Positions 36,194-46,024 are shown, counted from the first letter of the stretch. The stretch is 64,000 nt of DNA from Eubacterium sp. CAG:274 (GCA_000432155.1 FR888494.1:62001-126000); one strand, 5' to 3'. Notes: a model not told the origin generated them from the sequence alone. Program-made: numbers and translations.

Positions 36194-36221
36194 TTATTAT
36201 AATATAAAGGAGTATTGAAAA

Positions 36222-37661
36222 ATGGTTAGAACAAGATTTGCCCCAAGCCCAACAGGCTATATGCACATTGGTAATTTAAGAACAGCACTTTACGAATTTT
36301 TAATCGCAAAATCTGCCGGTGGTAGCTTTATTTTAAGAATTGAAGATACTGACCAGGAAAGATTTGTTGAAGGTGCTACAGATATTATCTACAAAACATT
36401 AGAGATGTCTGGTATTACACACGATGAAGGTCCAGATGTAGGTGGAGAATACGGTCCTTACATTCAGAGTGAAAGAAAGAATGACTATATCAAATATGCT
36501 AAGGAATTAATTGAAAAGGGAGAGGCTTACTACTGCTTCTGTACTAAGGAAAGACTTGATTCCCTCAAGACTAATACTGGTCACGAAGATATTGTTCACT
36601 ACGACAGACATTGTCTTAACCTTTCAAAGGAAGAAATCGAAGAAAACCTTAAAAACGGTGTACCTTATGTTATTAGACAGAAAATCAAGGAAGGTAAAAC
36701 TACTTTCCACGATGAGGTATATGGCTCAATTACTGTTGATAACTCTGAAATGGAAGACCAGATTTTAATTAAGTCTGATGGATACCCTACTTATAACTTC
36801 GCTAATGTTATTGATGACCATGCAATGAACATTACTCATGTTGTAAGAGGTGCTGAGTACCTTTCTTCTACACCTAAGTACAACCTTTTATATGAAGCAT
36901 TTGGTTGGGATATTCCTACTTATGTTCATCTTCCAGCAGTTATGAAGGACCAGCACCACAAACTCTCTAAGAGAAATGGTGACGCATCTTTCCAGGATTT
37001 AGTTGCAAAGGGTTACTTACCAAAGGCTATTGTAAATTACATTGCCCTCCTCGGTTGGTCACCATCTATCAATCAGGAAATCTTTACTATGGAAGAACTT
37101 ATTGAAAACTTTAGTATTGAAGGCCTTTCAAAATCTCCTGCTATTTTCGATATTGTAAAGCTTACTTGGATGAATGGCGAATACATTAAGAAAATGGATT
37201 TTGATGAATTCTATGAATTAGCTGAACCTGAATTAAAGGCTGCTATTAAGACAGAAGGTATTGACCTTAAAAAGGTTGCTGGATACATTCAGACAAGAAT
37301 TGGTACATTAAAGGAAATTGCTGAAAAGGTTGACTTTATTGATACACTTCCAGAATATGATACTGCTCTCTATGTTCACAAGAAAATGAAGACTACTGAA
37401 GAAATGTGTCTTGAAAATCTTAAAAAGGTTCTTCCTGTTCTCAAGGAATTAAAGGAATGGAACAATGACAGCATTTACAATGCTATGCTTACTCTTGTAA
37501 AGGAAATGGAAATCAAGAACGGTCAAATGTTCTGGCCTGTAAGAACTGCCCTTTCTGGCGAACCAACTTCTCCATGTGGTGCAAGTGAATTGGCTGAACT
37601 TCTTGGCAAGGAAGAAAGTATTGCAAGAATTGAAAAAGGTATTGACTTATTAAGTAAATAA
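36222..37661 (+). CDS. gltX: Glutamyl-tRNA synthetase
   Basis: It charges tRNA-Glu (and perhaps tRNA-Gln if non-discriminating). The class I HIGH region is PSPTGYMHIGNLRTALY and the KMSKS equivalent is KLSKRNGD near residue 250. The 479 residues are normal. AAAGGAG precedes ATG. A strong terminator follows. Confidence 0.95.
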   Translation: MVRTRFAPSPTGYMHIGNLRTALYEFLIAKSAGGSFILRIEDTDQERFVEGATDIIYKTLEMSGITHDEGPDVGGEYGPYIQSERKNDYIKYAKELIEKGEAYYCFCTKERLDSLKTNTGHEDIVHYDRHCLNLSKEEIEENLKNGVPYVIRQKIKEGKTTFHDEVYGSITVDNSEMEDQILIKSDGYPTYNFANVIDDHAMNITHVVRGAEYLSSTPKYNLLYEAFGWDIPTYVHLPAVMKDQHHKLSKRNGDASFQDLVAKGYLPKAIVNYIALLGWSPSINQEIFTMEELIENFSIEGLSKSPAIFDIVKLTWMNGEYIKKMDFDEFYELAEPELKAAIKTEGIDLKKVAGYIQTRIGTLKEIAEKVDFIDTLPEYDTALYVHKKMKTTEEMCLENLKKVLPVLKELKEWNNDSIYNAMLTLVKEMEIKNGQMFWPVRTALSGEPTSPCGASELAELLGKEESIARIEKGIDLLSK

Positions 37662-37672
37662 TTTATTTTTTT

Positions 37673-37699
37673 AGGAGGCTGGTTTTAGCCTCCTTTTTT
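37673..37699 (+). terminator. Terminator after gltX
   Basis: AGGAGGCT-GGTTTT-AGCCTCCT followed by five T. Confidence 0.95.
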
Positions 37700-37723
37700 A
37701 TAATAAATATGAAAAATAAATAA

Positions 37724-37768
37724 ATCCTACGCCTTGTTTACAAGCCACATTTAACAGGGTTAATTTCT
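37724..37768 (-). repeat. Interspersed hairpin repeat, copy D (inverted)
   Basis: On the minus strand it reads AAATTAACC...GTGGCTTGTAAACAAG...GGATTTA, matching the other copies in the opposite orientation but more diverged. Confidence 0.6.
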
Positions 37769-37772
37769 GTAT

Positions 37773-37810
37773 AAAAAAATCTGTAGCAAGCAATAAGCCT
37801 ACTACAGATT
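37773..37810 (-). terminator. Terminator after the aminotransferase gene
   Basis: Minus-strand AATCTGTAG/CTACAGATT stem followed by a T run. Confidence 0.9.
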
Positions 37811-37825
37811 TTTATTTATCAATAT

Positions 37826-39010
37826 TTATTTATATTTTTCAATAGCCTTTTTAAAGCTAGGAAGTGATGCTTCTATCTTTTCTTTGTCTACACAGAAAGC
37901 TATTCTAAAATGCTCTGGACAGCCGAAATTTGAGCCTGGAACAAGCACAAGACCAAATTCCTTAGCATCAGCACAAAACTGCTTATCATCAGCAATAGGA
38001 GATTTAGGGAACATATAGAAAGTACCCTTTGGCTCAACTATTTCATATCCCATTTCAACAAGTGCATTATAGAGTAATTTTTCATTTTCTTCATATATAG
38101 CAAGGTCAGCTGTTTTACCTAAATTTCTTGCTACTACTTTCTGCATAAGACTTGGTGCGTTTACAAAGCCTAAAATTCTTGTAGCTACATTAAGACCACT
38201 CATAACATCTTCAAAGTCTGCAATTTCACTTGGCACAACAAGATAACCAATTCTTTCGCCAGGAAGTGAAAGGCTCTTTGAATAAGAATAACCAACAATG
38301 GTATTGTTATAATACTTTGTTACATAAGGCACTTCTGTATTATTAAAAGCTATTTCTCTGTATGGTTCATCACTAAATATGTAAATTTCTGTACCATATT
38401 CAGCCTGTTTCTTTTCAAGAATACTAGCAAGTTTCTTAATATCTTCTTCTGAATAAACTGCACCTGTAGGGTTATTAGGCGAATTTATGATAACAAATTT
38501 AGTCTTTGGAGAAATTTTTTCTTCTAATTCCTTAAAATTAATAGAAAAAGTTTCTGTATCAGGGCTTACTACTACCCTTACACCATTGGCATTTGAAATG
38601 TAGCTATTATATTCTCCAAAATAAGGTGCTATACAAATAATTTCATCGCCATCATCAACAAGAGTCTTAAATGTAACATTTATACCACCTGCTGCCCCTA
38701 CTGTCATAACAATATTAGCCTTAGTAAAGTTTGTACCATAACTCTTGTTTGTAAATTCGGCTATAGCCTCTCTTACATCTTCATAACCTGAGTTGTTCAT
38801 ATATCCGTGAAGTTCCATTTCAGGCTCTGTATTTACAATATCTATGATACTTTCTTTTACACTCTTTGGAGGAACGATTGAAGGATTACCTAAAGAAAAG
38901 TCAAATACATTTTCTGCTCCTCTTTCAGCAATCATTTTTTTACCTTCTTCAAACATTGCTCTTATGGCTGAACCACCCTTAACAAGTGCTTTCATCTTTT
39001 TTGTTATCAT
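37826..39010 (-). CDS. PLP-dependent class I/II aminotransferase
   Basis: A 394-residue fold-type I transaminase. FSLGNPSIVPP, NSPNNPTGAVYSEE, the aspartate segment IFSDEPYREIAFN and the PLP Lys in YSYSKSLSLPGERIGY are present. It is a paralogue of the gene at 16455, with a different active-site neighbourhood (SKSLSLPGER in place of SKSYAMTGWR). The substrate is uncertain. Monocistronic with its own terminator. Confidence 0.9.
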   Translation of the reverse strand: MITKKMKALVKGGSAIRAMFEEGKKMIAERGAENVFDFSLGNPSIVPPKSVKESIIDIVNTEPEMELHGYMNNSGYEDVREAIAEFTNKSYGTNFTKANIVMTVGAAGGINVTFKTLVDDGDEIICIAPYFGEYNSYISNANGVRVVVSPDTETFSINFKELEEKISPKTKFVIINSPNNPTGAVYSEEDIKKLASILEKKQAEYGTEIYIFSDEPYREIAFNNTEVPYVTKYYNNTIVGYSYSKSLSLPGERIGYLVVPSEIADFEDVMSGLNVATRILGFVNAPSLMQKVVARNLGKTADLAIYEENEKLLYNALVEMGYEIVEPKGTFYMFPKSPIADDKQFCADAKEFGLVLVPGSNFGCPEHFRIAFCVDKEKIEASLPSFKKAIEKYK

Positions 39011-39151
39011 TTCAAAACCTCCTGTTTCATTCTGTTTTATCTATAAACTATAATAATACTTTTGTAATATAATTGCAATATAAAGTTGCAAACAAAATAC
39101 AGACAGCTTCGTATATTATTATGAATTGATTAACATTAAGGAGGAATTTAT

Positions 39152-39940
39152 ATGAAAAAAACTATAAAGAAATCAATCGCTTTAGGTATGGCTATTTCAA
39201 TGCTTGGTTCAGTATCAGCTATTGCCGGCACAACAGCCTCAGTTGCCAAAAATATTACAGTAAATGGCGACAAAATTACAGCAACTGCAATTACTCAAGA
39301 CGGTAAAACTTTACTTCCTGTTCGTGCCGTAGCAACAGCTTTAGGCTTAAATGTAGAATGGAATGCAGAACAGAAGTCTGTTGTTCTTGAAGATTTACCA
39401 CTTTATGTAACTTTCCGTACAGGCGTTGACGGCTACACATTTGCCAAAACAGCTCCTATGCCTTTAGGACAAGCCCCTATTATCATTGACTCTGTTACTT
39501 ATGTTCCTGTTGAACTTTTCAGCGATATTTTAGCTTATACTGTAGATGATACAGACAACGGTATTGTAATTTTCGATGAAACAGAAGAAAGCTCTACTGA
39601 AGAATCTACTGAAACTACTACAGTAACAGAAGATAGTACAGAAACTACTACTTCTGTTAAAAGTGACGAAACAGCTACTGAAGAAACTACAGAAGTTGAT
39701 GCTAAGGCTACAGGTAAGGTAGTTGAAATTGGCGATAAGGAAATTCTTTTCAATGATGAAGTAATGGGCAAAGTTAGATTATGCCCTAACGATGATACTA
39801 AAATAACTGATAAAGACGGTAATGAAATTAAGATAACTGATATTAAGGTTGATAATGAAATTGAGGTTGAATATAGTGATGTTATGACAGATAGTCTTCC
39901 ACCTCTCAACAACCCTATTTCAATTAAAGTTGTAAAGTAA
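39152..39940 (+). CDS. Secreted stalk-domain protein with Thr/Glu-rich linker
   Basis: A signal peptide (MKKTIKKSIALGMAISMLGSV...) is followed by one copper-amine-oxidase-N-like stalk domain (LLPVRAVATALGLNVEWN), a linker of repeated TTE units (about 148-185) and a small beta domain (GKVVEIGDKEILFND...) similar in look to YobA-type domains. GGAGGAATTTAT precedes ATG. The same linker style appears in the SLH protein and the pectate lyase. Extracellular; function unknown. Confidence 0.8.
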   Translation: MKKTIKKSIALGMAISMLGSVSAIAGTTASVAKNITVNGDKITATAITQDGKTLLPVRAVATALGLNVEWNAEQKSVVLEDLPLYVTFRTGVDGYTFAKTAPMPLGQAPIIIDSVTYVPVELFSDILAYTVDDTDNGIVIFDETEESSTEESTETTTVTEDSTETTTSVKSDETATEETTEVDAKATGKVVEIGDKEILFNDEVMGKVRLCPNDDTKITDKDGNEIKITDIKVDNEIEVEYSDVMTDSLPPLNNPISIKVVK

Positions 39941-39971
39941 TCTGTAGCAAGCCATAGAATTTATTACTACT

Positions 39972-40004
39972 AAAAAAGCAGAGGAACAAAACCTCTGCTT
40001 TTTT
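39972..40004. terminator. Bidirectional terminator between the stalk-protein gene and dut
   Basis: AAAAAAGCAGAGG-AACAAAA-CCTCTGCTTTTTT: T runs on both strands. Confidence 0.95.
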
Positions 40005-40517
40005 CTATTTGCCTGAACTACCTAACTTGCCATCGCCTCTCTGTGATGGTATCTTCTGTAATTCTTCAAATGTTATTTCTTCAACTGAAAGCTCATTATG
40101 AACACAATGAACTATACCTTGGAAAAGTGCCTTTGTGTATGGGTATACGATATAAGCCTTTTCAATAAGCTCTTTTACATTTTCTGGAAGTGATGCAATA
40201 TCCATTTTAGTAATAAGAATAGGCTTGTTATTTGTATTTGTAGTAGCTAAGAACCATTCGCCTCTATAGCTTGAATCAATAACACCGGCACTATACTTAA
40301 TGCCCTTACTACCTGTAGAACCTCTTTCCTGTATCTGAATGTAGTAATTTTCTGGAACAGCACTTGCTATACCTGTAGGAACTAAAGCTGTAGTATGTGG
40401 TTCAATAATAAAGCTTTCTTCTTCAAAACAAGGGTAAATATCAAAACCTGCATTCCAACTATCTCTTGCTGGTATCTGTGCATTTTCCTTTACCTTTGCA
40501 AAAACAATCTTATCCAT
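40005..40517 (-). CDS. dut: dUTP diphosphatase
   Basis: It converts dUTP to dUMP, keeping uracil out of DNA. All five trimeric dUTPase motifs are visible: AGFDIYP, ERGSTGSKGI, GVIDSSYRGEW, KALFQGIV and the C-terminal RGDGKLGSSGK. Length 170. Eight bases after nrdG, so it is the third gene of a nucleotide operon nrdD-nrdG-dut. Confidence 0.9.
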   Translation of the reverse strand: MDKIVFAKVKENAQIPARDSWNAGFDIYPCFEEESFIIEPHTTALVPTGIASAVPENYYIQIQERGSTGSKGIKYSAGVIDSSYRGEWFLATTNTNNKPILITKMDIASLPENVKELIEKAYIVYPYTKALFQGIVHCVHNELSVEEITFEELQKIPSQRGDGKLGSSGK

Positions 40518-40525
40518 ATATCCTC

Positions 40526-41017
40526 CTAATCCTCTAAAACAACGACTTTTCCACTATCTATGGTTTTCTTTACATCAATAACTCTCTGATTAGCAGAGCC
40601 TTTCCAATGAAGTTTAACATCTTTAACTTCCTTTTTGAAAGGTCCGTCAACTAATACATCAATATATTTTACAATTTCTAAATCCTTTATTTCTTCCCAT
40701 AAATAGCCTGTGTAAAGCCATATATCCTTAGATGGAAATTCATCTTTTATTTTCTTTGCTAAACGAGTTATTTCATCTCTATTTTGAGTGTGTAGAGGGT
40801 CACCTCCACTAAAGGTAACCCCCTCTACATAATTCTTCTTTAAATCGTCTAAAAGTTCTTTTTCGGCATCTTCATCAAATTCAACACCATTATTTACATC
40901 CCAAGTAATAGGATTTTGACATTCGTCACATCTATGATTACAGCCACTAACCCAAAGCACAACTCTAAGCCCTTGACCATTTAACATATCGTCATGGGTT
41001 ATATTATGATATTTCAT
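40526..41017 (-). CDS. nrdG: Anaerobic ribonucleotide reductase activating enzyme
   Basis: A radical-SAM enzyme that makes the glycyl radical on NrdD. The iron-sulfur motif is SGCNHRCDEC, followed by VTFSGGDPLH. Its 163 residues are typical. It directly follows nrdD. Confidence 0.95.
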   Translation of the reverse strand: MKYHNITHDDMLNGQGLRVVLWVSGCNHRCDECQNPITWDVNNGVEFDEDAEKELLDDLKKNYVEGVTFSGGDPLHTQNRDEITRLAKKIKDEFPSKDIWLYTGYLWEEIKDLEIVKYIDVLVDGPFKKEVKDVKLHWKGSANQRVIDVKKTIDSGKVVVLED

Positions 41018-41032
41018 TTTAATCCTCTATTT

Positions 41033-43198
41033 TTACATACTTTTTCTGTCGGCAATTTCAGCCATTTTGGCAGCATTAAGTCTTGTATCGCCACCAACTC
41101 TTGAATAACTTAAATAGCCATTCATTCTTTCTATTTTAGTCAAATTGTGGCTACCACATTTAGGACAAACATCCATATCTAATTCCTGATGTCCACAATC
41201 ATCACAATATGCAAGACTTAAATTTACACCTTCGTAAAATCCTAAATCCATAGCCCTGTTAACAAGTGCCTTTATAGCATTCTTATTATAGCTAATAGGA
41301 TACTTAACATATTGTATTTTTCCACCATTTAACAAATTCCAAAATCTCTTTTCCAAATCCTGTTTTTGTATTGGTGTAATATCTTCTGAAACATGGCAAT
41401 GGAAACTGTTAGAAACATATGCTCTGTCAGATACATTTTCTATTATGCCATATTTCTTTCTAAACTGCTTAACCTGTAAACCACAAAGGCTTTCTGCTGG
41501 TGTACCATAAATAGCATAAGCAATATTATCTTCGTGCTTATATTCATTTACTTTGTTATTTATGTATTCCATAACTTCAAGAGCAAAAGCACCATCAGTT
41601 ACAATACTCTTGTGGTTGTATAATTCCTGTAATTCATTTAAAGCTGTAATACCAAAAGATGCTGTACTACTTCTTAAAACAGGCTTAATTTTATCGTGTG
41701 GCTTTAAATTTCCACCATAGAAACCACCTTCGCAATAAGCAACAGGGTTTGTAGATGCTCTCATTTCACCTAAATAATCAAGTGTTCTCTTATGGAGATT
41801 TCTAATCATTTCAAGATAATAGTCGAGAACTTCGTAAAAATCTCTGCTTTCTGACCTAGATTTAGCTAAAATCATAGGTAAGTGTAAACTTATAGCACCA
41901 ATATTAAATCTACCTACTACAACTGGCTTATCGTTTTCGTCAGCAGGTTCCATTCCACCTCTTTCGAACCAAAGAGAAAGAAAAGCTCTGCAACCCATTG
42001 GACTGATTACAACGCCATATTTCTTATAGGCCTCTGCCACATAGCTATCTCCTGTAAGGCTGAGCCAATCTGGATACATTGTCTTTGAAGAACAGTCAAT
42101 AGCTGCATTGTACACATCTTCCAAAGGCTTTCCGTCGCCATGTAAATTCTCATCAAATAAAAATACAAGTTTAGGGAACAATACTGGTTTTTTATTACCA
42201 TTTTTGCCCTGTCCACCTGAATGAACTTCAAGGGCAGTAATTGACGCCATTCTACCAAATCGTTCCTGTGAAAGACCAAAAGTAATTGTTATAAAAGGAT
42301 AATCTCCCCTTGAAGAACCCACAGAATTAAGTTTATACTCTATTCCCTGGAAGCCCTGTTCAAAATCTCTCTTGATTTTTTTCATAGCTTTTTCTTCAAT
42401 ATATTTAAGGTCATCAAGAGAAAGTACATTTCCCTTCATATCCTCCATAATAGTCTTTATTTCATTATAATACTTAGCATAGCTTTTTTCTGCATAGGGA
42501 GCTAAAATCTTATCAATTTCTGGTACTGTAAATCCACCATACTGCTGACTTGCTGTAGATAAAACTACATCACCGATAACATCAAAGGCAACAGCAAGGG
42601 AATTTGGCTCATTGTACCAAAGATTACCCATCTCAAATCCACCTTTTAATACTTTTCCCATATCAAAAAGGCAGCAATTCATTGTATCACGCCTAGCAGA
42701 CATATCGTGAATATATATATAACCGTCATTTATTGCCTGCTTCTCATCATTAGTCAAAAAGAATTTCTTGTAAAGTTCTTTGTTTAACTGATTATAAATA
42801 AGGCTTCGCTTTGTTGCTACAAGTGCTGAATCTGTATTAGAATTTTCTTTATCTCCAATATACATAATATTCTGAGCTTTTCTATAAACATCATCAAGCA
42901 TTTTTACGAAATCAATTTTATAATTTCTGTAATCTCTATAACTCTTTGCAACCTCAGGCTTTATATCCTCTAAAGCACTTTCCACTAAATTGTGCATAGT
43001 CTGAATAGGAACATTTTTCAATCCACTTTCAAGTAAATGTGACTTAACCCATTCTACAATTCTATCATATTCCTCAGCCTTAAACTTATACATAACTCTA
43101 GCTGCTGACTTAGTAACAGCTGCTACAATCTTCTGTTCGTCAAAGGGTTCTAAAGTACCGTCCTTTTTTATAATACATATACCTAACATAGTATTCAT
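41033..43198 (-). CDS. nrdD: Anaerobic ribonucleoside-triphosphate reductase (class III)
   Basis: It reduces NTPs to dNTPs by glycyl-radical chemistry, sensitive to oxygen. An N-terminal ATP-cone (about 1-100; KRDGTLEPFD-like IKKDGTLEPFDEQK) precedes the catalytic barrel. The C-terminal zinc site is CDDCG...CPKCG, and RMNGYLS near residue 690 is the radical loop. The 721 residues are normal. AGGGGGTG precedes ATG. First gene of nrdD-nrdG-dut. Confidence 0.96.
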   Translation of the reverse strand: MNTMLGICIIKKDGTLEPFDEQKIVAAVTKSAARVMYKFKAEEYDRIVEWVKSHLLESGLKNVPIQTMHNLVESALEDIKPEVAKSYRDYRNYKIDFVKMLDDVYRKAQNIMYIGDKENSNTDSALVATKRSLIYNQLNKELYKKFFLTNDEKQAINDGYIYIHDMSARRDTMNCCLFDMGKVLKGGFEMGNLWYNEPNSLAVAFDVIGDVVLSTASQQYGGFTVPEIDKILAPYAEKSYAKYYNEIKTIMEDMKGNVLSLDDLKYIEEKAMKKIKRDFEQGFQGIEYKLNSVGSSRGDYPFITITFGLSQERFGRMASITALEVHSGGQGKNGNKKPVLFPKLVFLFDENLHGDGKPLEDVYNAAIDCSSKTMYPDWLSLTGDSYVAEAYKKYGVVISPMGCRAFLSLWFERGGMEPADENDKPVVVGRFNIGAISLHLPMILAKSRSESRDFYEVLDYYLEMIRNLHKRTLDYLGEMRASTNPVAYCEGGFYGGNLKPHDKIKPVLRSSTASFGITALNELQELYNHKSIVTDGAFALEVMEYINNKVNEYKHEDNIAYAIYGTPAESLCGLQVKQFRKKYGIIENVSDRAYVSNSFHCHVSEDITPIQKQDLEKRFWNLLNGGKIQYVKYPISYNKNAIKALVNRAMDLGFYEGVNLSLAYCDDCGHQELDMDVCPKCGSHNLTKIERMNGYLSYSRVGGDTRLNAAKMAEIADRKSM

Positions 43199-43230
43199 AA
43201 CCGCACCCCCTATTTTTTCGTACAGGCAAT

Positions 43231-43259
43231 ATTATAACCCCCTAATTATAGTGTGTCAA
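43231..43259 (-). promoter_or_regulatory. Sigma-A promoter of nrdDG-dut with an NrdR-box-like sequence
   Basis: Minus-strand TTGACA (43254-43259), 17-bp spacer, TATAAT (43231-43236), a consensus match. The spacer contains ACACTATAATTAGGGG, which matches about 13 of 16 positions of the NrdR box ACACWATATWTWGTGT. Only one box is visible, whereas NrdR usually binds a pair. Confidence 0.7.
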
Positions 43260-43550
43260 CAACAAAAATTCGGTTTATTAGCTCTGCCTATGTCATAAAA
43301 TTTATATAAAAATTTACCCGAAGTAACTGTAATCGGCTCTCCAAGTGGATTTCAAAATTTTATTATTTTCGTCAATTTTAACATAAATATACTTCTTTTT
43401 GTATATAATAAAATATTATTTCATTGATATTTTAGTTCAAAGACCTTATTTAACTGACTTTTTACAAGATTTTTACTATGGTAAAAATATATAGCAAATT
43501 TTCAGTAAAAAAAATTTACAAATTATTTGTAATTATCTGTAAATATACAA
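43260..43550. other. AT-rich gap without a recognised gene
   Basis: No ORF with an SD was seen. On the minus strand about 43300-43370 could fold (AAAATTT...AAATTTT enclosing TTAC-TTCGG-GTAA), followed by a short T run; a small RNA is possible but unsupported. Confidence 0.3.
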
Positions 43551-43581
43551 TAATAGACGCTTGATTGCCAAACGCCTATTA
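43551..43581 (-). terminator. Weak hairpin after queF
   Basis: Minus-strand AATAGGCG/CGTCTATT stem with an inner TTG/CAA pairing; the following bases are AT-rich but not a T run, so it is only a possible terminator. Confidence 0.4.
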
Positions 43582-43592
43582 CCATATCTATA

Positions 43593-44090
43593 TTATCTAT
43601 TATCTACTTTCTCTGGATACATATCGTGATTAGCTAATCTATCCCAAGCAACCTGTTCCCACTTTGTACCCTTTCTACCATAGTTTGTATATGGGTCAAT
43701 AGAAATACCTCCACGAGGAGTAAATTTACCCCATACTTCTATGTATTTAGGGTCCATAAGTTTAACTAAGTCCTTCATAATAATATTTATACAGTCCTCG
43801 TGGAAATCTCCATGATTTCTGAAGCTAAATAAATATAATTTTAAAGATTTACTTTCTACCATTTTTACATCTGGTACATAACTGATATATATTGTAGCAA
43901 AGTCTGGCTGTCCTGTAAGTGGGCAAAGACTTGTAAATTCAGGGCAATTAAACTTTACAAAGTAATCTGTATCCTGATGCTTATTTACAAAAGTTTCAAG
44001 CATTTCCGGAGCATAATCCATAGGATATTTTGTACCCTGATTACCTAAAAGCGTTACACCATTTAATTCTTCTTTATTTCTACCTGACAT
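43593..44090 (-). CDS. queF: NADPH-dependent 7-cyano-7-deazaguanine reductase
   Basis: It reduces preQ0 to preQ1 in queuosine synthesis. The single-domain type of 165 residues with Cys56 in SLCPLTGQPD as thioimide nucleophile, the NADPH motif ESKSLKLY and FHEDC. Last gene of the que operon, eight bases after queC. Confidence 0.95.
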   Translation of the reverse strand: MSGRNKEELNGVTLLGNQGTKYPMDYAPEMLETFVNKHQDTDYFVKFNCPEFTSLCPLTGQPDFATIYISYVPDVKMVESKSLKLYLFSFRNHGDFHEDCINIIMKDLVKLMDPKYIEVWGKFTPRGGISIDPYTNYGRKGTKWEQVAWDRLANHDMYPEKVDNR

Positions 44091-44098
44091 AAATCCTC

Positions 44099-44779
44099 CT
44101 ATTTTAAAAGTGGGTCAACTGTTCCATTAGCCTCAAAAGCAGCCTGTCTGTCTATGCAAGTACCACACTTACCACAAGGCTTGTCATTACCTTCGTAACA
44201 ACTCCAAGTAAGCTCATAAGGCACACCAATTTCAAGACCAGTTTTTACAACGCCTGCCTTATTCATATTAACAAAAGGAGCTTCAACAACAAGCTGTCTA
44301 CCACTACCCTCATATATAGCCTTATTCATAGCATCATTAAATACCTGACTGCAATCTGGATAAGCATTACCGGCAGCATCATCACTATGAGCACCATATA
44401 AAATTTTACTGCAACCCTTTGAAAGTGCAATACTGGCAGCAGAAGAAATAAATAAACCATTTCTAAAAGGAACATATGTTGCTACAGGCTTTCCGTCTGT
44501 TTTCTTAATCTGTTCCGCATAGCTTTCGTGGGCAATTTCCTGATTAGAGTGTGAAAGAAGTGAACAATCACTATAGTCAAAAATTGAACTTAAATTTAAC
44601 TTAATATGCTCTACGCCATAGTAATTTGCAACTGCATCAGATGCCTTTAATTCCTTATCGTGTTTCTGACCATAGAAAATAGATAAGGCAACTACATTTT
44701 CCTTGCCATATTCCTTTACAGCAAGACCAAGACAAGTGCTAGAATCAATACCACCACTAGAAAGAACTAAAACTTTCAT
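44099..44779 (-). CDS. queC: 7-cyano-7-deazaguanine synthase
   Basis: It turns CDG into preQ0 using ATP and ammonia. PP-loop LSSGGIDSST at the N-terminus and four zinc Cys near the C-terminus (CYEGNDKPCGKCGTC). Length 226. It lies between folE and queF. Confidence 0.96.
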   Translation of the reverse strand: MKVLVLSSGGIDSSTCLGLAVKEYGKENVVALSIFYGQKHDKELKASDAVANYYGVEHIKLNLSSIFDYSDCSLLSHSNQEIAHESYAEQIKKTDGKPVATYVPFRNGLFISSAASIALSKGCSKILYGAHSDDAAGNAYPDCSQVFNDAMNKAIYEGSGRQLVVEAPFVNMNKAGVVKTGLEIGVPYELTWSCYEGNDKPCGKCGTCIDRQAAFEANGTVDPLLK

Positions 44780-44783
44780 TTTC

Positions 44784-45353
44784 TTACCCCCTAATTCTCA
44801 TTTGTAAAGCTGTATCTGTTTCAAATTTACCTCTTAAAGTTGTTGTATAAGTCTTTGAAGAAATATTCTTAATACCTCTTGCTGTCATACAACTGTGGCA
44901 ACCTTCAATCATAACAGCAACATCTTCTGAACCTGTAACAATAGCCATAATTTCTGCAATATCATTACCAAGTCTTTCCTGAAGCTGTAATCTCTTTGCT
45001 GCCATATCAGCAATTCTTGCAATCTTGCTTAAACCAATAACCTTACCCTTTGGAATATAAGCAACTGAAACCTTCATATCGTACATAAGTGCCATATGGT
45101 GTTCACAATAGCTAAAAACATTTATATCCTTTACAAGAACTACATCGCTAGAGCTTGAACGATAATCCTCTGAAAAAGTTTTGTCAAACATATGGGCAAT
45201 TTCTTCATTTGTATAGTTCATACCCTCGAAAACTTCTTCGTACATCTGTGCAACTCTCTTTGGAGTATCAATAAGACCCTCTCTGTTTGGGTCATCTCCA
45301 AGAGCAACCAATATTCCTCTAATATGCTCCTCTATTGCCTTTTTATCAATCAT
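44784..45353 (-). CDS. folE: GTP cyclohydrolase I
   Basis: It opens GTP to 7,8-dihydroneopterin triphosphate, the entry to queuosine and folate. FSYCEHHMALM and the zinc Cys of EGCHSCMTARG are present; 189 residues. Its location inside the que operon says it feeds queuosine synthesis here. Confidence 0.95.
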   Translation of the reverse strand: MIDKKAIEEHIRGILVALGDDPNREGLIDTPKRVAQMYEEVFEGMNYTNEEIAHMFDKTFSEDYRSSSSDVVLVKDINVFSYCEHHMALMYDMKVSVAYIPKGKVIGLSKIARIADMAAKRLQLQERLGNDIAEIMAIVTGSEDVAVMIEGCHSCMTARGIKNISSKTYTTTLRGKFETDTALQMRIRG

Positions 45354-45356
45354 ATT

Positions 45357-46019
45357 TTACACTCCTTTTTTATCCGGTGACCATATATACTTGTGCAACT
45401 GTAACTGCATATTTACATCTGTCATATTGTTTTCAATCATAAAATCAACTATCTTTGGTAATTCTATTGTGCCAAAAACAGGACTTATATACAAGTGACA
45501 TCTATTTTTTAAATTATATGTGTCAATTATATACTTTGTTTTTTCCAAATCCTCAATGCTACCACAAACAAATTTTATAGTATCATTTTCATCAAGATAT
45601 TTATAATTATCTGTAAGCATAAACTTTTCCATTCCACTATAAGGAGTTTTATAGTCCAATGTTACAGAAGGACAATTTTCAATAGCCTTTACATTTTTAA
45701 TATCTACTGAACCATTTGTTTCTATTTCTATTCTTATATCTTTATCCTTAGCTAAATATTCCAATAGCTCCTGAATACCTTTTTGCAAAAGAGGTTCTCC
45801 ACCTGTGAGGGTTACATTTCTAACTCCTGTGGACTTAATATAATCATATATTTCTTCTTTTGTCATTTGTTCAGCCGGTGCATCTGCTGTATTTGCCCAT
45901 TTTGTGTCACAATACACACAATTAAGGTTACAACCTCTGAATCTGATAAAAACTGCTAACTGCCCAGCAAATTTACTTTCGCCATTTATGCTGACAAACT
46001 TTTCAACTACATTATACAT
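45357..46019 (-). CDS. queE: 7-carboxy-7-deazaguanine synthase
   Basis: A radical-SAM enzyme that converts 6-carboxytetrahydropterin to CDG. The cluster motif is FRGCNLNCVYCDT, followed by VTLTGGEPLLQ. Length 220. Between queD and folE. Confidence 0.95.
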   Translation of the reverse strand: MYNVVEKFVSINGESKFAGQLAVFIRFRGCNLNCVYCDTKWANTADAPAEQMTKEEIYDYIKSTGVRNVTLTGGEPLLQKGIQELLEYLAKDKDIRIEIETNGSVDIKNVKAIENCPSVTLDYKTPYSGMEKFMLTDNYKYLDENDTIKFVCGSIEDLEKTKYIIDTYNLKNRCHLYISPVFGTIELPKIVDFMIENNMTDVNMQLQLHKYIWSPDKKGV

Positions 46020-46024
46020 ATTCT

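Noticed and set aside
39942..39960. CTGTAGCAAGCC resembling the CTACAG arm of the element att sites
   Set aside because: Similarity is short, there is no GGAA core or second arm, and the related string at 37781 is part of a terminator stem.
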